NCBI GenBank assembly: GCA_009783135.1
Contig: WRHS01000008.1
Span: 1-25,210 of the forward strand
DNA: 25,210 nucleotides
Direction of reading: 5' to 3'
Origin: Dehalococcoidia bacterium
GTDB taxonomy: Bacteria; Chloroflexota; Dehalococcoidia; Dehalococcoidales; UBA1222
Shown: one piece after another, positions 1-8,900 of the stretch
Layout: every line of letters starts with the position of its first letter
How positions within the stretch are numbered: position 1 is the first letter of the stretch
Notes under the pieces: model-generated
The model's database searches: none
Told to the model about the DNA's origin: nothing
What the model saw: only the letters and a program-made list of their open reading frames with translations
Position numbers and translations under genes: made by a program

Positions 1-936
1 TGCAAACGGTTTTTCATGCAGCAGGCATGCCAGTGCATGGCGTCCTGCAACGCTTTTCATCAATTCCATGGTTAACTGGTTGTGGTCCGTTGCGATATTG
101 GCCGTTGTATACACCAAGGCCAGCTCATGCTGCGACGGGGCAGTTTCGTTATGTCGCGTTTTGGCATAAACACCAATTTTCCATAGTTCCTCGTCAAGTT
201 CCTTCATGTAGGCCAGTACCCTCGGTTTTATGCTGCCAAAATAATGGTCTTCCAGTTCCTGTCCTTTTGGAGGACGCATGCCAAAGAGCGTTCTGCCGCA
301 ATACATTAAATCAGGGCGTTTCAGAAGCATTTTCTTGTCAATCAGGAAATATTCCTGCTCGGAGCCGATATTGGGCATAACCCTTTTGGCTTCCTTGTTT
401 CCGAATAAACGAAGGATGCGCAGTGCCTGTTTATTGATTGTTTCCATTGAACGCAGAAGCGGGGTTTTCTTATCAAGTGCCTCGCCGCTGTATGAACAAA
501 AGGCCGTGGGTATACAAAGCGTGCCCTCTTTAATAAAGGCATAAGATGTGGTGTCCCAGATGGTATAACCTCTTGCCTCAAATGTTGCACGCAGTCCACC
601 TGATGGAAAGCTTGATGCATCCGGCTCACCCTTGATGAGTGCTTTGCCGGAAAACGCCATTATGGGATTGCCTTCACCGTCGGGCTCGATAAAGCTTTCG
701 TGTCTTTCGGCGGTTATGCCTGTCATAGGCTGAAACCAATGTGTAAAATGTGTGGCTCCGTTTTCCACAGCCCAATCTTTCATGGCATTTGCTACTACAT
801 TAGCCACATCAAGTTCCAAATGCGTGCCCTGCGACATCGTTTTTTTTAATGCTTCGTATGTCTCGCCGGGAAGAAATCTCCTCATCACAGCGTCGTTAAA
901 AACCATGCTCCCGAATAACTCAGGTATGTTTTTCAT
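1..936 (-). CDS. glnN: Type III glutamine synthetase, N-terminal part (cut by window edge)
   Basis: Reading the minus strand from the ATG at 936 gives 312 open codons running off the left edge, so only the N-terminal part of a protein normally near 700 residues is present. It opens MKNIPELFGSMVFND. Segments typical of the type III (GlnN) family follow, including THWFQPMTG, SSFPSGGLRATFEARGYT, NIGSEQEYFLID, and RHNETAPSQHELA close to the edge. The family makes glutamine from glutamate, ammonia and ATP in the cytoplasm; the glutamate- and metal-binding acidic residues sit in the GSEQEYF region. A GAGGTG ribosome site lies 6 bases before the start. The gene diverges from transketolase across 262 bases. 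Family identity is read directly from motifs; the C-terminal half cannot be checked. Confidence 0.93.
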   Translation of the reverse strand, partial: MKNIPELFGSMVFNDAVMRRFLPGETYEALKKTMSQGTHLELDVANVVANAMKDWAVENGATHFTHWFQPMTGITAERHESFIEPDGEGNPIMAFSGKALIKGEPDASSFPSGGLRATFEARGYTIWDTTSYAFIKEGTLCIPTAFCSYSGEALDKKTPLLRSMETINKQALRILRLFGNKEAKRVMPNIGSEQEYFLIDKKMLLKRPDLMYCGRTLFGMRPPKGQELEDHYFGSIKPRVLAYMKELDEELWKIGVYAKTRHNETAPSQHELALVYTTANIATDHNQLTMELMKSVAGRHALACLLHEKPFA

Positions 937-1030
937 ATCCAGCACCTCACAATTCAAAATAATAAGCGCCCATCACATAACGCGCTAAACAGTCCAGTGT
1001 TAAATCAATTCTGGGACCAGCGCACCATCT

Positions 1031-1050
1031 GATGAACGCCTCTGTTCATC
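1031..1050. promoter_or_regulatory. Perfect inverted repeat in the glnN leader
   Basis: GATGAAC and GTTCATC form perfect 7-base arms around a 6-base spacer. On the minus strand the repeat begins right where transcription from the predicted glnN promoter would start, about 95 bases before the start codon. It could be an operator or a stem at the 5' end of the messenger. No regulator is identified. Confidence 0.45.
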
Positions 1051-1056
1051 TTACAC

Positions 1057-1086
1057 AATATACATTCTAGGCAAACGAATAGTCAA
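1057..1086 (-). promoter_or_regulatory. Predicted promoter of glnN
   Basis: On the minus strand TTGACT (1081-1086) is followed after 18 bases by TATATT (1057-1062), a good sigma-70/SigA pair. Transcription would start near 1050, leaving a leader of about 115 bases that carries the inverted repeat at 1031-1050. Confidence 0.55.
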
Positions 1087-1140
1087 TAAATTTGAGGGCA
1101 GCCGTATGTGTCAATGTTCAATTTCAGCACAAAAATGCAT

Positions 1141-1169
1141 TTGAAAAGGTGTGAGCTGTGCGCTAAAAT
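1141..1169 (+). promoter_or_regulatory. Predicted promoter of transketolase
   Basis: TTGAAA (1141-1146), 17 bases, then TAAAAT (1164-1169) is a near-consensus housekeeping promoter. It would start transcription about 23 bases before the tkt start codon. The ribosome site in that short leader (AAGAGAT) is weak. Confidence 0.6.
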
Positions 1170-1198
1170 TGACTGTTATTTTATAGAGCAAGAGATAA

Positions 1199-3208
1199 AT
1201 GGACAATAACTTTGAGAATCTGTGCCTCAACACAATACGCTTTTTAGCGGTTGATGCTATAGACAAAGCCGGCTCAGGACACCCAGGCGCACCTATGGGG
1301 ATGGCACCGATGGCTTATGCCTTATGGCAGCGTTTCCTAAAACACAACCCGGCCAACCCCAACTGGGCCGACCGCGACCGCTTTATTCTCTCAGCCGGTC
1401 ATGCCTCAATGCTGCTGTACGCACTGCTTTATCTAAACGGCTACGACCTGTCTCTTGATGAGCTCAAAAATTTCAGACAGTGGGACAGCCGTACTCCAGG
1501 ACATCCTGAGCACGGTCTCACGCCTGGTGTTGATGCCACCACAGGTCCGCTGGGACAAGGTTTCGCCAACGGCGTAGGTATGGCTATTGCCGAGCGCCAT
1601 CTGGCAGCACGATTCAATCGTCCTGAGTTTCCCATCGTCGACCATCACACATATGTTTTATGCTCAGACGGCGATTTGATGGAGGGCATAACATCTGAGG
1701 CAGCGTCACTTGCCGGCACACTTAAGCTGGGCAAGCTTATCTATCTCTATGACAGCAACAATATCACCATAGAGGGTAGCACGAAGCTGACCTTTAACGA
1801 GGATGTGGCGCAGCGTTTCCGCGCTTATAATTGGCAGGTTGTCGGACCGATTGACGGCATGAGCATAGATGCCGTGGATCAGGCTATACGTGAGGCACAA
1901 GGCGATACGCAGCACCCCAGCCTCATCATTTGCAACACCACCATCGGATACGGCTCTCCTAATAAGGCAGGGACTGCCGGCGCACACGGAGAACCTCTTG
2001 GCAAGACGGAAACCCAGCTGTCCAAACAACACTTGAACTGGCCTTACGACGAGCCTTTTGCTGTACCGGATGACGTACTGCGGCATTTCCGCGCCTCCGT
2101 AGAAAAAGGGCGGAAACATGAAAATGACTGGCAAAATTTGTTTGAGAATTATGCCAGAACGTACCCCGATGAAGCGCTCCAATTCAAAGAGGTTTTATCG
2201 GGCAGTCTGCCGCATGGTTGGGACAGCGAATTGAACAACCTTTTTGACGACACTGTTAAGCCAATGGCTACACGAGAGGCATCTGGTGTCATACTAAATG
2301 CTCTGGCAGCTAAAGTCCCTGCTTTGATGGGTGGCTCAGCAGATCTTGCCCCGTCAAATAAGACGCTAATTAAAGGCAGCGACGGTTTTGCACCGCCATA
2401 TTATGCCGGGCGCAACCTGCATTTCGGTATCCGCGAGCATGCTATGGGTGCCATTGCCCACGGCATGGCGCTACACGGCGGAGTGATCCCTTATACTGCC
2501 ACGTTCCTTATGTTCTATGACTATATGAGGGCTTCAGTGCGTCTTGCGTCCCTCACCAAAGACCGCGTTGTTTTCATCTTTACTCATGACTCCATCGGTG
2601 TTGGTGAAGACGGACCTACACATCAGCCCATTGAGCAATTGACCGGGCTGCGTTCCGTTCCGGGGCTGGTCACCATCCGACCGGCCGACGCAACAGAGAC
2701 AATTGAGGCATGGAAGCTGGCGATAGGCAAAAATGACGGACCTACAGCTTTGGTGCTGACACGTCAGGCAGGACCCATACTCAACAGGAACGAGTTTGCA
2801 CCAGCCGATGGTGTGCGGCGCGGTGCATATACCCTATGGCAGGCATCTGACAAGCCGCAGTTAATCCTGCTCGCCAGCGGATCAGAGGTACATATCGCGC
2901 TGGAAGCCGCCAGAAAACTCAAAGAGAGCAGTGTTGCAGCAAGGGTGGTATCCATGCCCTCATGGGAGCTTTTCGAGGCGCAAAGCTCGGAGTATAAGTC
3001 CTCAGTATTACCGCCGGATGTAAAAGCACGTATCTCCATTGAGGCAGGGCTGACATTTGGCTGGAGCCGCTATACAGGTGATGCGGGGGCAAACATAGGA
3101 ATAAATCACTTCGGTGCATCTGCCCCAAGCAACGTGCTATATGAGCAGTTCGGCATTAATGCCACTAAAGTCGTTCAAGCCGCGAGAATGCTGCTAAACA
3201 TATGCTAG
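1199..3208 (+). CDS. tkt: Transketolase
   Basis: The 669-residue protein matches full-length bacterial transketolase. It is a cytoplasmic, thiamine-diphosphate- and divalent-metal-dependent enzyme that moves two-carbon ketol units between pentose, tetrose and hexose phosphates. Visible hallmarks are H28 in SGHPG, the cofactor motif SDGDLMEG (residues 156-163) with the downstream N188, and HFGIREHAMG near residue 410, which carries the glutamate that activates thiamine. HDSIGVGEDGPTHQP and a C-terminal domain ending in the usual region follow. The start is the first ATG after a good promoter. It sits opposite a ribulose-phosphate epimerase homologue, but that operon is on the other strand. Nothing is missing. 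Confidence 0.97.
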   Translation: MDNNFENLCLNTIRFLAVDAIDKAGSGHPGAPMGMAPMAYALWQRFLKHNPANPNWADRDRFILSAGHASMLLYALLYLNGYDLSLDELKNFRQWDSRTPGHPEHGLTPGVDATTGPLGQGFANGVGMAIAERHLAARFNRPEFPIVDHHTYVLCSDGDLMEGITSEAASLAGTLKLGKLIYLYDSNNITIEGSTKLTFNEDVAQRFRAYNWQVVGPIDGMSIDAVDQAIREAQGDTQHPSLIICNTTIGYGSPNKAGTAGAHGEPLGKTETQLSKQHLNWPYDEPFAVPDDVLRHFRASVEKGRKHENDWQNLFENYARTYPDEALQFKEVLSGSLPHGWDSELNNLFDDTVKPMATREASGVILNALAAKVPALMGGSADLAPSNKTLIKGSDGFAPPYYAGRNLHFGIREHAMGAIAHGMALHGGVIPYTATFLMFYDYMRASVRLASLTKDRVVFIFTHDSIGVGEDGPTHQPIEQLTGLRSVPGLVTIRPADATETIEAWKLAIGKNDGPTALVLTRQAGPILNRNEFAPADGVRRGAYTLWQASDKPQLILLASGSEVHIALEAARKLKESSVAARVVSMPSWELFEAQSSEYKSSVLPPDVKARISIEAGLTFGWSRYTGDAGANIGINHFGASAPSNVLYEQFGINATKVVQAARMLLNIC

Positions 3209-3270
3209 GTTATGCGTTCGTGCGTTTTTGTCATTGCCAGGAGGATTTTATCCAAGGAGCCAACTAGAAA

Positions 3271-3456
3271 ATGACTGTTTTGATTGTAATATTTCTTATT
3301 TTCACGGCATTGCTGCTCGCAAGTTTCATATATTGTTATGTCGTGAAAGCCAGGAACTCGGCAATAAGACGCTATGCAAAGTTTGTTCTGGAAAAAGCAT
3401 TCCCTGTGTGGCTTGTTGTGGTGCTGTTAATGATAACATTCGCCGCCATAAAGTGA
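3271..3456 (+). CDS. Small two-helix membrane protein
   Basis: This 61-residue protein has hydrophobic stretches at about residues 2-25 and 45-59, separated by a basic loop (KARNSAIRRYAK). That pattern suggests two membrane helices with the loop inside. An AAGGAG lies 11 bases before the ATG, a little far, and a second AGGAGG lies further upstream. It starts 62 bases after transketolase on the same strand and could share its transcript. I do not recognise a family. An overlapping 95-codon frame starting at 3228 is less protein-like. Confidence 0.5.
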   Translation: MTVLIVIFLIFTALLLASFIYCYVVKARNSAIRRYAKFVLEKAFPVWLVVVLLMITFAAIK

Positions 3457-3554
3457 TTTTTTGCAGCACGTCCGCCATACAGGTTCTCGTCTGCGCTATC
3501 TCGCATTTCATCTAAACGAAGCTAAGTGCTGTTTATTATGTGCAATCACCGGCG

Positions 3555-4220
3555 TTACGGCCTGCCGGCAAACCCCGCAAGTTCAGTCAGCTTATGATAG
3601 GCGGCAGCAGGGTCCTCCTGAGCGAAGACGGCGCTACCAACACAAATTTCATTGGCACCGCTAAGCGCAATTTTTGCAATATTATCCGGTTTCACTCCGC
3701 CGTCAATTCCCACATTCATATCGGGATAAAATCTGCGAAATGAGTTGATTTTATCAAGCACTTCGGGGATAAACTTGGCTCCATAATAGCCGGGATGCAC
3801 CGCCATGAACAACACACTGTCCAACTGGGCAAGCAATCCATCGCTCAGCACACTTATTTGCGTTTCAGGATTGAGCACCAAACCGGCATCCATTCCCGTA
3901 GCGGTGATACGCCCTGCGATGTTTTGAGCTTCCTCTTTCACAGCCTCGTAGTGTACCAAAACACGTTTGGCGCCTGCAGCAGCAAGACTATCAATGTATT
4001 CCATGGGCTTTTGCACCATAAGGTGCGCCTCCCATGAAATACCCGTTTTGGTAGCTGCTATTTCGGCCACCGAGATACTTCGTGACGGTACAAACAGCCC
4101 ATCCATTATGTCAACCTGAACCCAGTCAGTGAAAAATTCAGACTGGCGCAGCATACGTTCCAAATGCTCCGTTTTGTCGGTAAGTACGGCAGGCACCACG
4201 CGATACGTCAATTGTTTCAT
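3555..4220 (-). CDS. Ribulose-phosphate 3-epimerase family protein with altered metal site
   Basis: The 221-residue TIM-barrel protein follows the family order: VDIMDGLFVPS (36-46), EAHLMV (64-69), LVLNP (114-118), AVHPGYYGAKF (140-150) and IDGGVKPDN (172-180). Classical Rpe interconverts ribulose 5-phosphate and xylulose 5-phosphate using two aspartates and a metal held by two histidines and those aspartates. Here the aspartates (D37, D173) and one histidine (H66) are kept. The other histidine, normally in the H-x-D-x-M-D-G motif, is Q35 (codon CAG), and the usual early serine is A11. It may be a divergent epimerase or a paralogue with another substrate. The start overlaps the cyclase stop by ATGA, with GAGG 5 bases upstream, so the two are translationally coupled. 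Confidence 0.85.
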   Translation of the reverse strand: MKQLTYRVVPAVLTDKTEHLERMLRQSEFFTDWVQVDIMDGLFVPSRSISVAEIAATKTGISWEAHLMVQKPMEYIDSLAAAGAKRVLVHYEAVKEEAQNIAGRITATGMDAGLVLNPETQISVLSDGLLAQLDSVLFMAVHPGYYGAKFIPEVLDKINSFRRFYPDMNVGIDGGVKPDNIAKIALSGANEICVGSAVFAQEDPAAAYHKLTELAGFAGRP

Positions 4221-4936
4221 AAAGACCTCAAAATTACTCTGGCAGGCGCTCCATCGGTTGCAATCCTAAGCGGAAGACAAACCATTTCATAATCGGCAGG
4301 AGGTACACCAGACAAGTTTACTCCCTCAACAATAATAACTCCTGCCTCAAGCAGCAGGCGATGCACGGCATAATCTGTACTATCGTAAGCGTCCACTGAC
4401 AGATAATCCACTGCCAGCAGTTTAATACCTATATGCAGCAGAAAGCGCGCCGCATCTTCGGCTAAATACACATATTTCGTGCTAAAACCAAATTTTGACA
4501 GCAATTCAGAATTGGATGTCTTAATGAGCAAACGCTTTACACCTGCAATTTCATGCTTGGATAAGGCAGCAGAATCGACAACACCAACACCACCCATGTC
4601 GCATACCCTTGCCTTACCGTACATTTGCTGCAAATTTAGACCTGAGACGCCCACACCGCCGGAGATTACGTGGCATGGGGCATCAACATGCGTGCCGCAG
4701 TGCGCACTCATTGAAATGCTTGTAAGGCTTACACCATCTTGATAGTTTGTTTTCAACGCAACAGGCGCATCTCCCGGCCAAAGCGGCATTTCGGGGCATA
4801 TTACCTGTGTAATATCGTAAATGCGTCTGTGACTTGTGACACCCGACAAGCAATTGAGGTTCTCCGAAACAGATACGCTATCTTTTTCCGTGTTGCAAGC
4901 CTTGCTGGCGTTGTATTTTTCATTGTTCTCAGACAT
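4217..4936 (-). CDS. Metal-dependent cyclase/hydrolase, kynurenine formamidase-like
   Basis: This 239-residue protein belongs to the cyclase family (PF04199 type). The metal and catalytic signature H-x-G-T-H-x-D-x-P-x-H is complete at H79, H83, D85 and H89. The typical opening RIYDITQVICPEMPLWPGD starts only at residue 38, and the end PLRIATDGAPARVIL is standard. Relatives hydrolyse N-formylkynurenine or related amides or lactones in the cytoplasm; the substrate here is unknown. The first 37 residues are polar and Asn/Ser/Lys-rich, unusual for the family. An in-frame TTG at L30 with GGAG upstream could be the true start. It follows the YcxB-like gene after 15 bases and overlaps the epimerase homologue, so it is the middle of an operon. 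Confidence 0.85.
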   Translation of the reverse strand: MSENNEKYNASKACNTEKDSVSVSENLNCLSGVTSHRRIYDITQVICPEMPLWPGDAPVALKTNYQDGVSLTSISMSAHCGTHVDAPCHVISGGVGVSGLNLQQMYGKARVCDMGGVGVVDSAALSKHEIAGVKRLLIKTSNSELLSKFGFSTKYVYLAEDAARFLLHIGIKLLAVDYLSVDAYDSTDYAVHRLLLEAGVIIVEGVNLSGVPPADYEMVCLPLRIATDGAPARVILRSL

Positions 4937-4951
4937 AAATCACGTATACCT

Positions 4952-5452
4952 TCACCTGCCGAGATTGTCCTCTAGTAACGCCTCAAATCTAACGACTTTC
5001 TCAGTCGCAATATCACGTCGTTTTATGGTAATGACTCCGGATGGGAATAGTCTCAGAATATAGCCACTTCTTGTCCTTTTCCATCCGCTAAACTCTTTCC
5101 ATGCTTTAGCTACAGAACCGCCATATGCATTCTCTATTTTCATGCCCTCTTTGGTGAAAGTAAAGAGCTGTGGCGCAAAAAGAGCGTTAAAGCGTTTCAA
5201 TGTAAGCCACAATACAATGGTAAGTAATATGCGTAAAGCAAAAACCAAAGCGACAATCCCTATTACAAAAACCAAAACACAACCGATGTTCTGCAACGTT
5301 TTGAGGGAATCTGAAAGAGTTTTGTGCATAAGCAGGAATGCCAGCACGAAGGAAAGTACGCTAATAATTAAATAGCGCCACAACTTGGGGTTTTTCAAAC
5401 TAAGCATGAAAAACTCCATTTTGGTCACGGTGCGCTTAAAAGTAATGTTCAT
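4952..5452 (-). CDS. YcxB-like membrane protein
   Basis: This 166-residue protein starts with a short segment, followed by two hydrophobic helices at about residues 27-43 and 57-83. A soluble C-terminal domain follows, with FTFTKEGMKIENAYGG, AWKEFSGW and IPSG/TIKRRD-like strands. This arrangement matches the YcxB-like family of small membrane proteins of unknown function, common in Firmicutes. No Shine-Dalgarno is obvious before the ATG at 5452. A later ATG (residue 12) has none either, so the longer form is kept because its N-terminus fits the family. It lies 21 bases after the small protein and 15 bases before the cyclase in one minus-strand operon. Confidence 0.75.
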   Translation of the reverse strand: MNITFKRTVTKMEFFMLSLKNPKLWRYLIISVLSFVLAFLLMHKTLSDSLKTLQNIGCVLVFVIGIVALVFALRILLTIVLWLTLKRFNALFAPQLFTFTKEGMKIENAYGGSVAKAWKEFSGWKRTRSGYILRLFPSGVITIKRRDIATEKVVRFEALLEDNLGR

Positions 5453-5473
5453 CGTAGTTTGCGTTTATGTCAA

Positions 5474-5647
5474 TTACCACTCCATGGATTGTTCGCGCTT
5501 GGCTTTCTTTTCTTTCACACGGCTCAGCGCCATGGCACCCAAGCTTAAGACACCAACAGCGGTAGAAATAGCTTCTTTCTCATCCGCATTGGTGTCCGGC
5601 TTCTCAGCCAAGCTTTTCAGTACGTCAATTGCCTTCGCGTATTCCAT
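5474..5647 (-). CDS. Small 57-residue protein, first gene of the operon
   Basis: Reading the minus strand from ATG at 5647 gives 57 residues ending in TAA. The product begins MEYAKAIDVLKSLAEKPDT, continues through a small hydrophobic helix (about residues 28-43, rich in Ala/Gly/Val/Leu) and ends with the basic tail VKEKKAKREQSMEW. A stop codon lies in frame just upstream, fixing this ATG as the earliest start. There is no Shine-Dalgarno. It ends 21 bases before the YcxB-like gene on the same strand, which supports it being real. The alternating acidic, hydrophobic and basic thirds could suit a membrane-surface or partner-binding microprotein. I do not recognise a family. Confidence 0.5.
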   Translation of the reverse strand: MEYAKAIDVLKSLAEKPDTNADEKEAISTAVGVLSLGAMALSRVKEKKAKREQSMEW

Positions 5648-5659
5648 AGCGCATTAAAG

Positions 5660-5687
5660 ATTATCATCTAGTACCGCGAAAACACAA
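5660..5687 (-). promoter_or_regulatory. Possible promoter of the small protein-YcxB-cyclase-epimerase operon
   Basis: On the minus strand TTGTGT (5682-5687) is followed after 16 bases by GATAAT (5660-5665). Transcription would start about 6-7 bases before the ATG at 5647, giving an almost leaderless messenger, consistent with the missing ribosome site. A better -35 hexamer, TTGACA (5716-5721), has no -10 at a suitable distance. Confidence 0.3.
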
Positions 5688-5840
5688 GAATATCGGCTCC
5701 GAATAAGGTTAAGAATGTCAAGGGTACTTTAGATTTCAAATATCGACGTAGCAACAAGCCAATGTTTTGTGAGTTTAGATAGCCAAACAAAATTTTACAA
5801 AGAATTTACAGAAATATTACCACCTTTTGATACAAAAATA

Positions 5841-5870
5841 TTGACGTAATTTTTTCTCTAGTGCTAGAAT
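5841..5870 (+). promoter_or_regulatory. Predicted promoter of the RHS toxin gene
   Basis: TTGACG (5841-5846), 18 bases, then TAGAAT (5865-5870), preceded by about 60 bases of AT-rich sequence that could serve as an UP element. It gives a leader of about 60 bases ending in an AAGGAGG site (5923-5929) 7 bases from the ATG. Confidence 0.5.
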
Positions 5871-5936
5871 TGGCACAACTCACAAGGTCGCAATCTCCTG
5901 CCAATGTGAGTAATATGGTTCCAAGGAGGCGTTCGC

Positions 5937-8900
5937 ATGAAACACAGCACCTCGTTCAAATCCACTTTCACAAAAGTTTTCACTGTAGCGTTACTAGCGG
6001 TTTTCCTTTTTGCCGGAAGTTCTCTTACCGCAGTATTGACCCAACAGAAAGCAGTCGAAGCAGCACAAAAGCAAGCTTCAAACTGGACTACACCATACAG
6101 TGAAGAAGTCATCAATCTCCTGCGTAATTTGCAGGATTATGCCAATTTTACAGACGAAGAGAAAGCAATTCTACGCGATTTCTTCGGAATTAACGCGCCT
6201 CCAACAGAAGAAGAGCTGGCTCGCCGTGCACAAGATGAGCCGCTGAATAACCCCTCATCTGAAGTAGTCCTTGCAAGGTTATTGGATAGCAATGTTCTCA
6301 TGAGTAAAGTGAGCCTTGCCGAATGGGACAAGATAAGTAAATTCTTTGGCAATCTAAGCCCTGAGCAAATCAAGGAGCTTTCATCCAAGGGCATGACAGT
6401 AGCGGATACTCTTAAAATCAATCTTGCTATGCGTTATGGCACATTCAGTCTTTCTGAAGCTGAAAAACTGGTAAAACTGTATTCCGATGACCAAGAAAGA
6501 AACGAACTGGTTTTTGAGTTGTATCTCTATACGTACGGCAGCGATGTCAAAGAGTGCCAATCTGCCAAAGACATGCTTTTGCGCGGTGTGAGCATTGAAA
6601 CTGTTAAATCCACACTTGAACTGGAAATAGATGTCGAACGCCTGATTCAAGATAAAGGTGCTATGAGCCTTGATGGTTTCAGTAGCAAAGGCAGCACAAG
6701 TAGCTCTTCATCGTCATCGTCCTCCTCATCCTCAAGTATAGCTTCGGTTGGTTCAGGAGACCTAATCCCTCCTTTTTCCGTAAGTAATGGTTCAAATGAG
6801 AGTGTTGGCGTTAATACCGGCAATCTGACTTATTCCTATGACGTTTTGAAAATCCCCGGTGTGAACGGCTTTAATTTGTATCTCGCTTTGGTTTATAACT
6901 CAGCCGAAGCCGATTTATATGAAGAAAATTCGGAATACTGTGATTATTGGGAAGTATATTACGTTCCTTATGAAATCACTTTCTTTATGAGCGGCAATGC
7001 CTACGATGTCATTTATGGTTTTGAAATATTTGATAATTGGTACGACCCGATGTTTTTCATGGACTATTACATGCTGGATTCTTGGGTTGAGGACGGCATT
7101 TACTACGAAGCATGGTTTGATAGCAGCTATGCAATGTACTTTTCCTATGGTGGAGGCTACTACAACTATACAACTGACAAAGATGAAAGAAATGCTTTAG
7201 GAGTTGGGTGGAGCTGGAATCTGCCATACATTGAATCAACCACTAGCGATAAAATTCTGCATATGGGAGATGGTCGGGCATATACAATAGGCAGTTTGTC
7301 AGGCGGTATTTATGCTCTCAACAACCATACTCTCCAAGATTTTATTCTCAAAAGCGATTCTTCTTACTACAACGGACAATACACATCATCCTATGTCTTG
7401 GAATTCAAAAATGGGGATAAAACCTACTTTAACAATGGCGGATTACTTTTAGCCCAAAGAGACAGATACGGTAATACAATCACATACAGGTATGCCACAT
7501 TCAACAGCTCTAATGTTTTGAGCCAAATTATTGATACAGGCAGTCGTAACATTTACTTTACCTATACTCCGACAGCAAAAGGTTGGGACGTAAAAGTAAC
7601 AGCACCTGACTCAAGCTACGCCACCATCAGCATGGAATTGATTCTTGGATATCCCGGACAACACCATATCCTCAAAAAAGTTACCGACCAGTTGGGCAAC
7701 CAAACCAAATTCAACTATATAATGCATTCAACAAGGTTCAACTCGCAAGAAAACGATGACCTTGCTTATACTTTTTTCGCATCAAACTCATGGGCTTTGC
7801 TCAGCGAAGTGATTTATCCTACGGCAGCGAGTAAAGTCTTTTCCTATGGGGCAGCAACCCAAACATTTGGATTAACTGGCTTTCGTGAGTTCTATAGGGT
7901 AATACAGAGACGAGATGTGCTGTGGGATCCTCTGGTGGGAAACATCTATTACAACACCAAGACATACGCTTACAGCAACCCCAACGTCCACAGTGGCGGA
8001 TATGACGGATGGTACGGCACATGGCCACTTCCGCCATACCAAACTGTTGTAACCGACGGCAGTTTCGTCGGGGGCACACTAACTACCACTTATGATTTCG
8101 ACAATTCCCATCTACTAAGCGGTGAAACAATCAAATACAATGGCAACACGGTAGCTTCCACAACCTACGTTTACAATTCAGACAAATTGCCAACAAGCGT
8201 TATCTCGCAGGTATACAATTTAAGCAGCCCTACTCCCATGACTACTACACTGTCATACACATATGACACAAAAGGCAATATTCTAACCTCAACTGATGCC
8301 GCAGGTCATACGACCACGTATACTTACAACAGCAGTCACAGTCTGCTCACAAGCATGACCTATAGCCAGAATGCTTCTACTGTCATAATGAATTATTTTA
8401 CTCTGACTCCTGACAATAAATCTGTCAGTATGATTGATATAAGAGTCAACGGTGCAATACAAACCCAAACGCAGTTCTTTTACAACTCAAAGGGCGAATT
8501 AACCTCACAATATAATTACAAAACAGTTTATGGAGGCTATGTAGAAACAAGCTATACCTACGACAGTTACGGCAATCTGACAGGCATTACCAACTCCGGC
8601 ATCCGAAATGCTGACGGGACATATGTTACTAGTACTCCGGGTTATTCCAATGGAACACTAAGACAGAGTTTTAGCTACAACATTATGAGCCGACTTACTT
8701 CCTCTACAGATGCCAGAGGCAATACAACGAGTTATCAGTACGATTTACTGGGGCGCGTTACCCAAGTTACCAACCCGGATTATTCGTACGTTGCCACAGC
8801 TTATAACGATACCCTCAATATTCTCACCACGACAGATGAGTTGGGTTATCAGCTGAAATCTTATTTTGATGGCTTCGGTAACCTATTAAGAGTGTATGAT

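Noticed and set aside
1706..2182. 158-codon minus-strand frame inside transketolase
   Set aside because: It is fully covered by a certain gene on the other strand and has no family features.
3228..3515. 95-codon plus-strand frame after transketolase
   Set aside because: It overlaps the more plausible two-helix protein, starts at a TTG without a ribosome site, and has cysteine-rich patchwork composition.
5716..5721. TTGACA on the minus strand as -35 for the small-protein operon
   Set aside because: No -10 hexamer at 16-18 bases; the nearest (GATATT) is about 21 bases away.
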